NCBI GenBank assembly: GCA_022316685.1
Contig: JAKJHU010000065.1
Span: forward strand, 1,420,322-1,484,321
Origin: Progne subis subis
Lineage: Eukaryota > Chordata > Aves > Passeriformes > Hirundinidae
DNA length: 64,000 nucleotides
Direction of reading: 5' to 3'
Shown here: one piece after another, positions 33,984-43,934 of the stretch
Layout of the letters: every line of letters begins with the position of its first letter
Numbering within the stretch: position 1 is the first letter of the stretch
Program-made: the position numbers and the translations under genes
Notes under the pieces: generated by a model
What the model saw: the letters and a program-made list of their open reading frames with translations, nothing else
Told to the model about the DNA's origin: nothing
Databases searched by the model: none

Positions 33984-34371
33984 GGTAGGGAAGGTGGACA
34001 GCACTGGCCCCAACTCTCCCAGCAAGTGGGCAGGGAGGCAGGACAAGGCATGGGGAGGCAGAGTGGGGCACTGGCCAGCCCTTCACCACCCAGCCAGTGC
34101 AGTCAGAGATGGCACAGGGATGGAGGAGGCACTGACAACACCAGGAAAGGCTGGAGGCACCTGGACATGAAGGCTCTACTGGCACCTGGCCAAGGGGGAC
34201 ACAACCCCGTGGGTGTCACCATCAGGCCAGCCCTGAACATAGTCAACGTGGCATGGTGACATCTACACCCCCAGCACACTGGCAGGTATTGGCTGTGCCC
34301 AGCCCCTGCCCCTCTTTTTAAAGCCTTGGGTCTCTCTGCTCAGCACCCCCTTCCTGCCCCTCGCCGGGCAC

Positions 34372-37300
34372 TCAGCGCTCAGTGGGCAGCGGGGGCACCG
34401 AGGCCAGGGCAGTCAGGAGGCAGGCATAGATCTCGATGCCCCGCAGGAAGACTTGCTCGTTCAGGAACTCGTTGTGGTCGTGGAGCAGCACCGGGGTGCG
34501 GTTCATGGGTGAAAAGCCAATAGCAGGGTGTCCTGCCTGAAGGTGGGGAGACACAGAGCGAGCTCAGAGCTGGCATGGGGACCACATGCTCCCTTTCACC
34601 TGGACGCAGCTCCTGCTTCAGGCCGCAGGTCTCACGCCAGGTGAGGGACCTGTGGCAGGCTGCCATCACACTCACCGCTCGGATGTAGCGGCTGTCAGTG
34701 GCAGCTGGGAAGATCTCAAGCTTGAGCTGCAGCTTCCTGTCAAGAGAGACCCTGTTGTCAGGCATGGACAGAGGGCCAGCCGAGTCCCCTGTCCTACTCA
34801 CACCCCACGGGCAAAGAGACTGTGCTAGGACATCCCTCAGCCCTGCAGGACACTCCATCCCATCCCTTTTGGGAGGCAACAGGGAGATGTTTTGGCAAAT
34901 TACATAGCTCCCCATCCCAGCCCCTGACATGACCCCCTGAGATTCCCAGGGGCCACCTGGCTTCCACCACAGGATGTCCCTGCCAGGGTCCTGCCTTTCC
35001 TGGGGACTACTACTTACATGTCCCTACAGACCCCACTGAAGGCCTTCCACCATGGGTCCGACTCCTCAGTGGAGGTGATGTGTTGGTCCATGCATTTCTG
35101 ACAAGAGGGAGAGGACAGATGAAAGGGCAGGGGGTGGCACTTGGCAGGGGAGGGACAGGCACGATACGCCCAGGTGGCTGAGATCCCTCACCTGGTGGAA
35201 CTCATAGGTGACACCATCCCCAGCACCACGGCACCATGTGGCCACCTGTTCCTCAAAGGCCTGGGGCAGAGACCACAGGAGGGGTGTGAGCAGGGTACCC
35301 TCGTCCCACCCCTCTCCTGGGTGGGGCTGGCATGGTGCCCACCTTCAGGTCCACAGTGGGTGGGATGCGGATGTCGAAGCTGGCAGCCATCTCAGAGGGC
35401 ACCACGTTGAAGGAGACACCCCCCTCCAGCATGGTCATGTTGAGAGAGGTGACATCCCCGAGGGTCAGGCTTGAGTCGGACTTGAGCCTTGGGGGATGCA
35501 AGGGACAGTCACCATCTGCCACCTGGGGAGAAGTGCTTCCCTACCCTCCCGTCACCCAAAATGGGGCAACTGAGCACAGGGCAGCAGCACCAGATCGCAG
35601 CTTGGCTTGGGATCCCAAAGGGCCCCTCCATGGACTGAACTAAGCCACTGCCATCCTGCTGCCCATCTCCTACCTCTGCTTCTCGCTCTCCCTGAAGGCC
35701 AGGAAGGAGTTGATGACTTTGTGCTGGGGAGGGAAGGGCAGCAGATGAGGACCAGCCCCGTGGGCAGTGCCTGGCAGCCCAGGGCAGGCACGAGGGGTGC
35801 ACAGGGGGTACCCCTCTCTTACCATCTTCTCAGCTGCCGTGTTGCTGATGAAGCGGGACCCATGGCCGGGGCTGCCCATGCACTTCACCTTTATCCCTGC
35901 AGCAGTAGGCATAGAGGGAAGGGTTGAGCAGAAAGCCTGGGATAGCATCAGTGCCCCAGAGGCCAGGAGAGCCAGGGGCAGGGAAGTGGACAGACAGATA
36001 CTCACACCATGGGCTCCTCTCGCCATAGAAGACACTGAAGGTGTCAGATGGGCTGGCCAGGCCTGTGGTGGACACAGACAGGGGGTCAGGGGGGCATGGG
36101 GATACCATGATGTGTCCCATCTGCTCTGTCCTGGAAGCATTTTCCTCCAGACTGGCACCGTGTGGGTCACTGCCCACCAGAAGGATCCCTCAAGGGGTCC
36201 CTCCCTGGAAGCATGTGGGATGCTGGTGCCTGGGGAGTGATGCCCACAGGAGTGTGCTAAGAGGAGACACGTCCCTGTGCCAGCCCTGCCACTACTCACC
36301 CTCATCCATGGCGAAGCCCACGTTGAGTGCTTTGAACTCAGGGCGCTGCACGAACATCTCCATGCCCTTGTGTCCGCCCACCTCCTCATCTGTGGGGGAG
36401 AGCCTGGCATGGAGGAAGGAACTGGAGCATTGCCCAGCCCACCAGCCCTAGTCCTCCTTCCATGCCAGCCTGGATGCCATCAGCACACCTGCTGCCCTTG
36501 GACATGGAAACCTCTCCAGCCTTGAGCTAGGGGAGGTCAGAATCTGGGGAGCCTGGCTGGGTGGTGCCTGGCTGCCATGGGAAACTCCAGAGCAGCAGCC
36601 AGCTACCAGCCCCTTCTATTGCTCCTGAGAGGAGCTGGCAGGCCGGGGACTCACCAGGCACAAAGGTGAGGTGGATGGTACGGGCAAAAGATTTCCCTTC
36701 TGTCTTCAGCCTCCGGATGGCCTCAAGATACCTTGCAAGGGAAGGTAGCGTATGGTCATTGTGGAGGAGAGGGGCTTGTGTGCTCTGAGCCACCTCAGGG
36801 CAGGTCAAGCAGTGGCACCTCTGGCCCCAGGGACCTTGGGGAGAGTGGCATCCTGTCCTGCATCCCTCAGAGACGCCACCAGCACCGTGCTCACCCAGCA
36901 GGTGCAGAGCCCTTCACTCACTGGATGGAGACGCACTTCATATCCTGGGCACCCCGGGCGTAGATGTTGCCTTGCGAGTCTTTAACTGCCTCGAAGGGTG
37001 GGTAGGTCCAGTGCTCCTGCAGGGAAGGGCGTCCACGATGGCAGAGGAACACAGAGGGCACGGGATCCCATCCACCCCGTCCTCCTCTCCATGCCCTTCC
37101 CACCCCTCAGCCTGTCCCAGCACCTCGAAGACAGGCACGACGTCGGTGTGGGAGTTGAGAAGGATGGAGCGCAGGCGGGGGTTCGTGCCCTGCCAGGTCA
37201 GGATCAGCACCACACGGCCCTGGCACACCTGGGGGAGGAAGGCAGGATGTCACCAAGGTCCAGGATGGGGACAGAAAGGCTTGGACCAGCAGGCTGGAGA

Positions 37301-38533
37301 CAAAAAGCATCAGCTTGGGAAAAGTTTCTGGATGCCACCTGCCACCCCTTTCTCCAGCAGGTCTGCCTGAACTTCCACATCCAGACAGAGCCCGGCTGCA
37401 GGTGCCAAACATGGCTGCAAATCAGAGGAGGGAAGACAAACCCAGCATCTTCCCCTGCTGCCCAGGAGTCTCCCAGGACAGCAGATGCCCAGCAGGAAGG
37501 ATGGCCCCAGCCAACGTGACACTGCCAGGTACCCAGCAAATCAGAGCACAGGCAGCTGCAAAGGTCAGCAGGGAGCAGCTGGAATACTGGCTTAAGGAAG
37601 GGCTCAGGTCAGCAGAGGATTACAGGCAGAAGGGATTCACTCCTCTCCAGCTCTGGGTGAGGCAGAGGAACATCTTGATCACTAAGGACCCAAGCACAGA
37701 TGGATACATGGATGGGTGGGTGGACAGACTGAAGGCTGCTTCTCAGCTTGCTCACCTCCACTTTTTGGCAGGCCAAGCCCAGGTCAGTGCCAACACGCTC
37801 CAGAAACTGGACAGCTGCATCTGGGGAAGAGTGGGGTTGGCCAGAGTTACATCAGGGTGTCTCACTATGAACCCCCAGGGACCCCAAGGCTCTGTGGGGT
37901 TCCCTGACCAAGGAAAGGGGTGACAAGAAAGGACAGATGCTGCAGGTCCTGGACACAAGAAGTAGCCATGAACAGGGATGGGAGCAGCTTATCACCATCC
38001 CTTTGGGGTGACTTGGGAAATATGAAAAAAAATAAAAATTGAATGGGGGTGAGTTCAGGGAGGCTGTTTCTCCAGTGGAGTTTAGGGAGCTCCTCACCAA
38101 TAAAATGTACTTTAGTAGGAAGACATAAATGTTATCAGAAGGAGATCTAAACACAAGATCACCCATCCCAGAGCCAGGGCAGCATGGAAAGTGGAGCAAG
38201 GGGCACAGGGCTAGAAGAAGCAATCAGCAGCTCTGAGGGAACTTGAGACGTCCCTGCCCCAACTAAAGGCACCAACAGAGATAAGGCACAAAGGAGTTCG
38301 CTCCTTAACACCACCATCAAAACAGCCCCAGCACAGGACTTGGGCACCTGGGTCCAAAGATCAGAGCTGCAAAGCCGCATTACCCGATCCCCACATGGCT
38401 CCCCGTCCTGTCCCCCATCCTCACCATAGTCAGGTTTAGGGTGGACAGTGTCAATCCGCAGGTACTCCCGGAAAAGCGTAACCGAGGGGTTCTCTGAGGC
38501 CCCCGTGCTCTTCCCAGGCTTCCCGGGTGCCAT
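34372..38533 (-). CDS. ACY1: Aminoacylase-1 (N-acyl-L-amino-acid amidohydrolase)
   Basis: A cytosolic zinc enzyme of the M20 family that splits N-acetyl amino acids into acetate and free amino acid. Fourteen coding exons, 5' to 3': 38425-38533, 37756-37820, 37124-37228, 36922-37016, 36655-36731, 36300-36389, 36006-36062, 35823-35896, 35674-35723, 35343-35487, 35192-35260, 35018-35097, 34676-34736, 34372-34536; 413 residues (human 408). Metal and catalytic residues are present: His85 in SHTD, Asp118 in GAQDMK, Glu152-Glu153 in DEEVGG, Glu180 in MDEG and His378 in LLHDH. The first coding exon starts after an acceptor at 38557/38558 and contains 24 bases of 5' UTR. A non-coding first exon probably begins in the CpG island, with its donor just below 39779. 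The gene follows ABHD14A on the same strand, as in human. No defects. Confidence 0.95.
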
Positions 38534-38829
38534 GTCTGGGACCAGGGCTGCAAAGCTCTGGGGAAAGAGCTGCGAGATGGTTAATCACCCACCGGCCCCT
38601 CCAAAGTCCGCTGGCATGCTCGGTCGTCATAGAAACCAAAGGGAGATGGGGCAAAGGTCTCCCCGTGGGACTCCTGGGACACTGCCACCATGGGAGAAAT
38701 CCCCCTCACTTGGGCACAGGGCAGGATAGGGTGTGCCCCCCGCACTGTCCTGTCATTCTTCCCCCAAAACACAGGTTCCTGCCCCAAGCACAGAGCCAGG
38801 ACAGCCTATGATGCCCGGGCAAGGGATGA

Positions 38830-39690
38830 AATCCAGGGAAGGGCTAGCTGGGAGGAAAGGGAGGCAACTAGGTGGGGGAGTATGAAAAGGGATAAAGGGG
38901 AAGAAGGGTATGTTGGGTAGAGGGACGTGGTAGTTGGGATTAGCCAGGAGTTAGAGGTTTGTGGGAATGCTGGTGGATGCAGGCAGGGAAGACGGGATGC
39001 TGGTCTAGGGTGGCGCAAGTAGGGAAAGGGGGCTACTGGGTGCAGGAGAGCTGCAAGGAAAGACTCTGGGGGTGCAGGGAAATGGGGGTGGTGAAGGGGA
39101 ATGAAGTGTTAACAGAGGATAGAGGGACTGGGGGACCACATTAGGGTGACAGGCTACTGTGGGAGCTGTTTGAGGGAAGTTGGGCGGCTGTGGTGAGCAG
39201 GAGGATGTGGGGTACTTAGGGGCACATGGGGGTTCAGCAGGAGAGATTAAGGCAAATACTGGGGAGGAAATGGGAGCGGGAGGTGCAGAGAGGCTATGAG
39301 GGGTGCAGTGGGACTATGGTTAGGGGTACCATGGCTGGGGTGCAGGCAGAAGGTGCAGAGGTACTGCAGCTGGGATGCACGGACACCGTGGTTAGAGCAG
39401 CGGGCAGTGCAGGCTCCCGCGGGTAGGGCTGGAGGGGTACTGTGGTAAGGGGGAACGGGGTGAAGCAGAGGGCAGGCAGGGCACCGAGGTTAGGGCTGCA
39501 GCAGCTGCGTTATTGGGGTGCAGGCATAGCACGGGCAGAAGGGCACTGGATACTGTGGTTAGGATCGCAGGGGGTGCAAGATAGCATGGTTAGGGGTGCA
39601 GAACAGCGCGGCAAGGGAGCGCAGGGGAGTACAGGAGGGGTGCAAGGGGGGCGCGGAGGGGCGCAGGATACCTTGGCCAGGGCTTAAGAG
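38830..39690. repeat. Degenerate G-rich minisatellite in ACY1 intron 1
   Basis: The plus strand is strongly purine- and G-rich. In its right half a phrase of the type ACTGTGGTTAGGGGTGCAG returns every 45-100 bases in altered form, near 39302, 39380, 39435, 39485, 39550 and 39585. The left half is G-rich with less regular spacing. Confidence 0.6.
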
Positions 39691-39699
39691 GGGCGAAGG

Positions 39700-39960
39700 C
39701 ACCGGGGCACCCACCCGCGGGGTGCTGGGCGCTGCTGCCCGGCTCCGCCGCTCAGCCCCCCGCCGCCCCCGGCCCTACCTCGGCGCAGCTGCCGCCGGCT
39801 CTGCCCGCCCGGCCCCGCTCCGCCCGCCGCGCTCCGCTCCGCCCCGCCGGCAGCAGCGGGCAGGAGGCGGGCAGGGGAGGAGCGGGGGGCAAGGGAGGGG
39901 CAGGGTGCACGCAAGGGCAGGGCAGCCTCCCGGCCCTACGCTAGCAGCGGAGAGACGGGG
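39700..39960 (-). promoter_or_regulatory. ACY1: CpG-island promoter and non-coding first exon of ACY1
   Basis: CpG-dense block. On the minus strand a good donor (GAG followed by GTAGGG) puts the end of a first exon at 39779, matching the acceptor next to 38557. Exon start is not resolved. Confidence 0.5.
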
Positions 39961-40011
39961 CTGGAGCCCCGCGACGCTTGGGGACACACGCAGAAACCGG
40001 AGCAGCATCAG

Positions 40012-40017
40012 TTTATT
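40012..40017 (-). terminator. ABHD14A: Poly(A) signal of ABHD14A
   Basis: Minus-strand AATAAA 170 bases beyond the ABHD14A stop and only about 230 bases before the inferred ACY1 first-exon end. Confidence 0.7.
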
Positions 40018-40186
40018 GGCCTCGTGACAGACGACACCCGGTCCTGCCAGCAAAGGACGCCTCCAGTCCCTCCCCCCGCCATCCTGGGGATAGCCCAGGA
40101 GGGAACAGCATCCCTCACGCCAGTTGTCTGTGCCTCCCAGTCCCTCAGCCGCCTCAGCCGCTCTGCTTGGCAGGAGGAGGCGGTGC

Positions 40187-41622
40187 TCATTTCAGCTGGC
40201 GCAGGAAGCCCAGCAGGGCCTGGTGGAAGGCCTCTGGCTTGTCCAGGTAGCAGGCATGGCCAGCTCCAGGCAGCACGGCCACACGGTGCTCAGGGAGGTG
40301 CTGGAGGTTCTGCAGGGCCTGGGGAGCCAGGTGGGTGTCACAGGTCACCGTACAGGATCAGGGTGGGCGTCTTGGTAAGGGGAGAGAGAAAACAAAAGCA
40401 GCTGTCAGAGGGGTAAATGGCCACCACATTCCCCCTGGGCTGTGCCCACCTCCATCCACCACCACGGGGGCTGCAAAGCTGAGGGGAGGCAGGTGCCAGC
40501 ACCCCCCGTGAGCTGGGGGTCACAGGTCCCCCTCACTCACCCCAAAACAGTGCTACCCTCCACATCACCCTGCAGCCAGCTGGGCCATAAGGCTTGCCAA
40601 TACCCAGGACAGCCCTTAAGAGCCCAAAAACCCACCTGGACTCCCTGGTACTGTTCAGCAGTGTAGTCCTTGGTGCCCACGGGCGCGATGGGCACAAAGC
40701 CGGCCAGCTGGTCCCCGTGTGCCAGGAGGAAGGGCAGGGAAAAGCGGCCACTCATGGATGGGCTGACAAGAACAGGCCTCTGCATGCCCAGCTCCTGGAA
40801 AACATGCTCCAGGAAAGTCCTCCGGCCCTGTGCTGTCACTGCCATCTCCAGTGGTGGCGAATCTCCGTAGCCTGGTATGGGGAAGAGGGCATGGGATGGT
40901 CAAGGGGGCATTGTGCAACCTGCAATGGTCTCTCCTCACCAGGGTTCAAAGGCTTGGCAAAAAAAGGACGCTCGATCAAGCCCCAGGGTTGTACAGTCGC
41001 AGCCATCAATGCCCCAGGACACAAACAAATCCCAGGCACACTGCCCCAGGGATCACCCAGATCCAGAGCCATCCCTAAAGAGATCCAGAGCCCAGCAGTG
41101 ACTAAGGCAAGGGACTGGAGCTGCCCAAAGGAATCAGCTAAGCACAGTGCCACTGTCCTACCAGGCAGATCTATTGCGACCGCATGGTAGCCTTCTGCAG
41201 CGAGCAGCGCCAGTGTGCCCAAGGCCTCCCACGTCTTGGAGGTGAACGCCTGGCCGTGCAGGAGCAGGACATCGGGCCTGTGTGGGGAAAAGACGGGCAG
41301 GGAAGATTCAGGAAGGCTGCCAGGCCTGCAGCATCCAGCGACCACGGGGGCTGGTGAAGACCGAGCGCAGGGCCTGGCACCCCCCACCTGCCGGCGGGCT
41401 GACCCACCTCCTGGGGCCGACAGCTGCTGCGGGAACCTCCCTGTAGAACACGGGGGACTCTCCCGCAGCCATCCCCGTCCGCACGGTGCCGTTGGCCGCC
41501 CGCCAATCCCGCTTCCCCTCGTCAGGCCGTGAGCGCCGGGCGGCCGGGAGCAAGAGGTACAGGAGGAAAGTGAGGAGCGCCCCGAGGAGCAGCAGCCCCA
41601 GGCGGCTGCGGGCAAGCAGCAT
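40187..41622 (-). CDS. ABHD14A: Alpha/beta-hydrolase domain protein 14A; last exon carries a one-base frame break
   Basis: A membrane-anchored alpha/beta hydrolase of unsettled substrate. Four coding exons, 5' to 3': 41408-41622, 41162-41277, 40636-40871, 40187-40370. Residues 8-27 are a leucine-rich membrane segment. The fold motifs are LLLHG, the nucleophile block VLVSPSMSG and [11 protein letters not shown] with the catalytic His. In the last exon the frame hits TGA right after TLILYGDL. Skipping one base near 40340 restores a conserved 50-residue C terminus ending in a normal stop, for 249 residues in all. The exon is 184 bases; the matching exon of the paralogue ABHD14B is 183. As written the product stops at 199 residues and lacks the catalytic His. 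It could be an assembly error, a polymorphism or a real lesion. Confidence 0.88.
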
Positions 41623-41734
41623 CTCCGCTCCCGCTAGAGAAGGAGAGCGGCAGCGCGGGGCTGCGGGACCCCAGCCCCGCTGCTGCGGGGGAACAGGTCC
41701 CGGCCCCCGCTGCTCTGCTCAGCTCCGGCCCAGC

Positions 41735-41870
41735 CAGAGCCCCCGCCCGCCGCGCACGGCCCCGCTCGGCCCTGGCCCTGCCGCCCCCGGCCTGCCGCGC
41801 ACGGCCCCGCTCGGCCCCGGCCCTGGCCCAGCCGGCCCCGGCCCCGGCCCGCCGCGCACGGCGCCGCTGC
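41735..41870. repeat. Short GC-rich tandem repeat in the ABHD14A/B promoter
   Basis: The phrase GCCGCGCACGGCCCCGCTCG occurs three times (about 41748, 41792 and 41850, the last altered), separated by CCCCGGCC-type filler. Confidence 0.7.
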
Positions 41871-41954
41871 GGCCCCGGGCCCCGCCTGGCGGCAGCCTGC
41901 AACACTACAGCCCCGAAGGACGGAACGGCCGGAGCCCCGGCCCGGGGGATCGGC

Positions 41955-42240
41955 TGGGGCTCGGCCAAGCTTGGCAGAGCTCGGCAGAGCTCGGCTATGT
42001 TCGTTAGAGTCTCGGAGACTCCCGCCAGAGCTCGGGCAAGGCTCGGATTGGGCTCAGTCCGGCACGGCAGAGCTCGGGATCTGCTCTACAGCGCTCGGTC
42101 TGGCTCGGTAGAGTTCAGTTAGGGCTCGGCTTTGCTCGGCATGACTCGGCTTCGTTCGGCAAGACTCGGCTTTGCTCGGCAAGGCTCCACTTCGCTCGGG
42201 AAAGCTCGGCTTCGCTTGTCGGGGCAGGGCTCGGCTCGGC
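41955..42240. repeat. GCTCGGC minisatellite in the ABHD14A/B promoter
   Basis: More than twenty copies of GCTCGG or close variants (CTCGGC, TTCGGC, GCTCGGG) at spacings of about 10 to 15 bases, for example 'GGCTCGGCTTTGCTCGGC' near 42123. Each copy holds a CpG. Confidence 0.8.
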
Positions 42241-42651
42241 CTGGCCCGGTGAGGCCCCAGCGGTTCCCGGCGCCGCCCCGGACCTTCTGCTCCATGAGGC
42301 GGTGCCGCCGTTCTCTCGCCCGCCCCGCCGGTCTTTGGCCCCGGAGCGCGGCACCACCAGTCCCGTGGTGCGGCGGGAAGGAGGCGAGCGGCGGCCGGCC
42401 CCGTGTGCGGAGCAGCAGGTAAGGGCTGCAGGCCCAGCGCTGGACGGGGAAACTGAGGCAGGGGCGGGCCCGTGAGGCCGCCTGGCACATCAGTGACCCC
42501 GGTGGTGCCACCACAGTGAAGGTGATGCCCGTGTGACCCCTCATAGCCCTCTTGCCTTCCTGCCCCCACCGGGCCTCGACAGCGGCAGGCGGCCAGTCAG
42601 CCCTCCCGTTCCCACCTCTCACCCCACTTCGCAGCCCCCCGGCCCCCAGGC

Positions 42652-43771
42652 ATGGCCACGCCGCGGATCACCGAGAGCACCGTCACGGTGCAAGGACAGA
42701 CCCTCTTCTACCGCCAAGCTGAGCCAGCACAGGCAGTGCCGAAGCTGACAGTGCTGCTGCTGCACGGCATCCGCTTCTCCTCCGAAACCTGGCTGCAGGT
42801 GGGGACGCTGGCCATGCTGGCCGAGAATGGCTACCGAGCCGTGGCCAGTCGACCTGCCGGGTAAGGCGTGGTGAGCACAGCGCTAGAGTCAGGAGGGGTA
42901 GCCGCCCACTGGTTTGGGTGGCCAGGATGGCAACCCTGGTGTCCTGCTGTGCTGTGCTGTGCTGTGCTGCCTTCTCCCAGTCACTGAGGCAGTGTGGAGC
43001 CTGATGGGGCCACTTGTGTCTCCCACGATTCAGGGCTAGGGCGCTCGAAGGATGCTGTGGCCCCAGCACCCGTGGGCCAGCCAGCACCGGCGGCATTCCT
43101 GAAGGCAGTTTCGGAGGCTCTGTGCCTGGGTCCAGCTGTGGTGATCAGCCCATCGCTCAGTGGCATGTACTCACTGCCCTTCCTCTTAGAGCACAGCCAG
43201 CTGTTCAAGGCCTATGTACCTGTGGCACCCATCTGCACTGAGAAATTCACAGCGGAGCAGTATGCCCAGATCAAAGTACGGCCTGGAAGGGCACTGGGAG
43301 GGGATGGTGAAGAGGGGACCCTGGAACTGGGGTTGAGCAGGGGAAAGGTCAAACAGGCCAGAAACCCTGTTGCCATGGAAAGAAGGGAACGTGATGATGA
43401 AGGAATATAAATGTGGGGTAGTGGGAGGTAAAGAGGGGACAACTGGAGACCCAGGAGTCTGAGCTTCTGTTTCCCTTTGTTGTACTGGGTAGGGAGAAGG
43501 GCAAGTGTCTCCCCTCCAGGATGTTCCTGGCAGAGGGAGTGAGTGCCTGGGTGACACTTGCAACGCAGGGTGCATTCCCCCTCTACAGACCCCGACACTG
43601 ATCGTGTATGGTGACCAGGACGTAGAGCTGGGGCAGACCAGTCTGAACAACCTGCAGCACCTTCCTGAGCACCAGGTACTGATGCTGCAGGGTGCAGGAC
43701 ACGCCTGCTACCTGGACAAGCCCAATGAGTGGCACCTTGGACTCCTGGCCTTCCTGCAGCAGCTGAAGTGA
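42652..43771 (+). CDS. ABHD14B: Alpha/beta-hydrolase domain protein 14B; first coding exon carries a one-base frame break
   Basis: ABHD14B (CIB) is a small cytosolic/nuclear serine hydrolase, reported in mammals as a lysine deacetylase. Coding exons: 42652-42860, 43034-43275, 43589-43771. Without one extra base the product would be 210 residues, the human length. Motifs: [13 protein letters not shown], the nucleophile block [21 protein letters not shown] with the acid and [11 protein letters not shown] with the His. Near the end of the first coding exon the expected Ala-Ile-Asp-Leu-Pro is interrupted: one extra base around 42848 shifts the frame just before a proper GT donor. As written, translation would stop in the next exon and lose the Ser, Asp and His. 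The downstream exons look well conserved. Assembly error or real lesion cannot be told from the sequence. Confidence 0.9.
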
Positions 43772-43911
43772 GCAGGACGGGACCACAGGTCAGGGGGATG
43801 TGGCCAGCCCACCCACCCCTCTGCCTGCACATGCACCTTGTGCCAACCCAGGTGCTTGGCTGGCACTCACACTGCACTGACCCACACTATCACCCCCCTC
43901 TCTTGAGACCA

Positions 43912-43917
43912 AATAAA
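43912..43917 (+). terminator. ABHD14B: Poly(A) signal of ABHD14B
   Basis: AATAAA 141 bases after the stop codon. Confidence 0.8.
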
Positions 43918-43934
43918 ACCCCAAGCTCTGACAC

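Larger units (their letters stand above)
41623..42651. promoter_or_regulatory. Shared CpG-island promoter of ABHD14A and ABHD14B
   Basis: The two genes are head to head, with start codons about 1.0 kb apart. CpG-dense throughout. A donor at 42418/42419 suggests a non-coding first exon for ABHD14B, joined to an acceptor just before its ATG. Two tandem-repeat blocks fill much of the space (listed separately). Confidence 0.65.

Noticed and set aside
39300..39610. TTAGGG-like words considered as interstitial telomere sequence
   Set aside because: No perfect TTAGGG tandem run; the words belong to a longer degenerate unit.
40338..40370. Short intron to explain the ABHD14A frame break
   Set aside because: The only GT...AG pair encloses about 30 bases, too short to splice, and would still leave the wrong frame.
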